NCBI GenBank assembly: GCA_035644475.1
Contig: DASQOL010000146.1
Span: forward strand, 15,420-79,419
Reading direction: 5' to 3'
DNA from: FEN-1219 sp035644475
GTDB lineage: Bacteria > Pseudomonadota > Gammaproteobacteria > Steroidobacterales > Rariloculaceae
DNA length: 64,000 bases
Part shown: positions 62,594 to 64,000 of the stretch, in pieces
Layout: each line of letters opens with the position of its first letter
How positions within the stretch are numbered: position 1 is the first letter of the stretch
The notes under the pieces: model-generated
The model's database searches: none
The model's input: the letters and a program-made list of their open reading frames with translations, nothing else
What the model was told of the DNA's origin: nothing
Made by a program: the position numbers and the translations under genes

Positions 62594-64000
62594 ATGGAAC
62601 CTACCAACACTGCTGCCGCGGAATTCTTCCATCGCGTCGTCGATTGCCAATGGGCGTGCCCGGCGCACACCGACGTGCCGCAGTACATAAGACTGATAGC
62701 GCAGGGCCGATTCGACGACGCCTACTTGTTGAACCGGGAGTCGAACGTGTTCCCCGGGATCCTCGGCCGCGTGTGCGACCGGCCGTGCGAGCCCGCGTGC
62801 CGTCGCGCGCGCGTCGAGGACAAGCCCGTCGCTATTTGCCGCTTGAAGCGCGTGGCCGCCGACAACCGCGGCGACATTGCGGGGCGCTTGCCGCAGGCGC
62901 CGCGCGTGAAGAACGGCAAGCGCGTCGCGCTCATCGGCGCGGGCTGCGCCTCGCTCGCCGTGGCGAACGACCTCGCGCCCCTGGGCTACGAGTGCGTGAT
63001 CTTCGAAGCGCTCGAGCGGCCCGGCGGCTTGATGCGCACGAACATTCCCGCGTTCCGGCTGCCGGGCGAGGTGCTCGACGAGGAGATCGGGTACATCGTC
63101 GACATGGGCGTGGATCTCAGGTTGTCGACACCCGTCGAGAGCATGCAAGCGCTGCTCGCAGACGGCTTCGACGCCGTGTTCGTCGGCAGTGGCGCGCCGA
63201 AGGGCAAAGACCTCGAGCTCCCGGGTCGCCGCGACACCGACCGAATCCACATCGGCATCGATTGGCTCGGCTCGATTGCGTTCGGTCACGTGGACTCGGT
63301 CGGCGAGCGCGTGTTGATCATCGGCGTCGGCAACACCGCGATGGACTGTTGCCGCAGCTCGCTCAGGCTCGGCGCCAAGGACGTCAAGGTCATCGCGCGC
63401 AAGCCGCGGCGGTTCTTCAAGGCTTCCGAATGGGAGCTCGAGGACGCCGAGGAGGAGCGGGTGGAGATCGTGGTGAACCACTCGCCGAAGGCGTTCGTCA
63501 TCGACAACGGCAAGCTCGTCGGGATGCGGTTCGACGAGCTCGAGTACCAGCTCGACGCCGCGGGCGAAATCGTCGCCACCAAGGTCTTGCGCGAAGTCCT
63601 TCTACCGTGCGACGACGTCGTGCTCGCGATCGGTCAGGAGAACGCGTTCCCGTGGATCGAGCGCGACGTAGGCGTCGAATTCGACAAGCACAACGTGCCG
63701 GTCGTCGACGCCACGACGTTTCAGTCCACTCGGCCCGGCGTCTTCTTCGGCGGCGACGCCGCCTTCGGCCCCAAGAACATCATCTGGGCCGTGGAGCACG
63801 GTCATCAAGCCGCGATCTCGATCCACAAGCACTGCGAGGGCACGAACCTCGCCGAGCGGCTGCCGCGCGGCGTGAATCTCGCGACTGCGAAGATGGGCAT
63901 TCACGAGTGGAGCTACAGCAACAGCTACGAGCCCGCGTCGCGGCGGATCATGCCGCACGTCGACCTCAAGACGCGCTTCAAGAAGCTCAACATCGAGGTT
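62594..64000 (+). CDS. GltD-like FAD/NAD(P)-dependent oxidoreductase, 3' end cut
   Basis: 469 residues visible, continuing past the window edge. The N-terminal part has an iron-sulfur cysteine pattern (CQWACPAHTDV and CDRPCEPAC), as in GltD, PreT and NfnB. The FAD motif is GAGCASLAVANDLA, where the third Gly of GxGxxG is Ser. The NADPH motif is GVGNTAMDCCRSS, and FFGGDAAFGPKNI is the second FAD motif. Such proteins feed electrons to ferredoxin-type partners, often 2-oxoacid ferredoxin oxidoreductases or formate dehydrogenases, which might lie to the right. Confidence 0.85.
   Translation, partial: MEPTNTAAAEFFHRVVDCQWACPAHTDVPQYIRLIAQGRFDDAYLLNRESNVFPGILGRVCDRPCEPACRRARVEDKPVAICRLKRVAADNRGDIAGRLPQAPRVKNGKRVALIGAGCASLAVANDLAPLGYECVIFEALERPGGLMRTNIPAFRLPGEVLDEEIGYIVDMGVDLRLSTPVESMQALLADGFDAVFVGSGAPKGKDLELPGRRDTDRIHIGIDWLGSIAFGHVDSVGERVLIIGVGNTAMDCCRSSLRLGAKDVKVIARKPRRFFKASEWELEDAEEERVEIVVNHSPKAFVIDNGKLVGMRFDELEYQLDAAGEIVATKVLREVLLPCDDVVLAIGQENAFPWIERDVGVEFDKHNVPVVDATTFQSTRPGVFFGGDAAFGPKNIIWAVEHGHQAAISIHKHCEGTNLAERLPRGVNLATAKMGIHEWSYSNSYEPASRRIMPHVDLKTRFKKLNIEV

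Overview
The window is about 67% GC by eye, densely coded, and reads as chromosome of a deep-branching gammaproteobacterium, probably in or near the Xanthomonadales/Steroidobacterales. This is an inference from gene content: an acetyl/succinyl-ornithine type transcarbamylase, PspF/PspABC, a FadE-type acyl-CoA dehydrogenase, GspA/GspB type II secretion helpers, MsrPQ, a PA0069-type radical SAM protein, and a protease with a GlyGly-CTERM tail. I saw no phage, insertion sequence, CRISPR array, rRNA or tRNA. Small gaps, frequent ATGA start/stop overlaps and frequent GTG/TTG starts are typical of the window.

Layout. 1-8090: a minus-strand arginine operon led by its repressor (argR, argG, a P-loop protein of unknown role, argC, argD, an argF'-type transcarbamylase, argB, argH), with a palindromic operator in front of argR. 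8091-16261: an esterase, an NRDE protein, a divergent FlhC-like/FlhD-like pair, a two-gene ABC exporter, a SRAP protein, GspB and GspA, and a lipoprotein. 16262-23074: fadE, mdh, then the envelope-stress locus pspF <-> pspA-pspB-pspC-small membrane protein, with a sigma-54 promoter in front of pspA. 23177-33803: a cyclic-di-GMP protein, a YheT-type hydrolase, bactofilin, small proteins, gshA, two exported proteins, a ferredoxin reductase, a quinone oxidoreductase and a small SRPBCC-like protein. 33930-41695: two co-directional unknown proteins, a long inverted repeat shared with the 3' end of ilvA, and a GldA/GldF/GldG/DUF4340 ABC operon. 42042-50552: prolyl aminopeptidase, a dihydroorotase with an unusual metal motif, a lipoprotein dienelactone-hydrolase homologue lacking its nucleophile, a PAS-sigma-54 activator with repeats in its promoter, and a degenerate GGDEF/EAL protein. 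50651-62225: an SH3-domain protein, msrQ/msrP, glnK followed by what looks like an internally deleted amtB, a two-component system, a radical SAM protein, an 11-residue-repeat exported protein, a rhombosortase-type metalloprotease and two related TPR proteins. 62594-end: an incomplete GltD-like flavoprotein.

How it works together. The arginine operon is close to a complete pathway from N-acylglutamate to arginine, under its own repressor. The residue that sets acyl specificity in the transcarbamylase (Ala90) and the unexplained P-loop protein inside the operon make its chemistry the most attractive thing to test. A second theme is the envelope: Psp response, GspAB, a GlyGly-CTERM protease, bactofilin, MsrPQ and a CpxAR-like pair. 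A third is small sequence structure: a dispersed palindromic element that supplies coding sequence to argD and to the ends of two convergent genes, and short tandem duplications around ribosome-binding sites.
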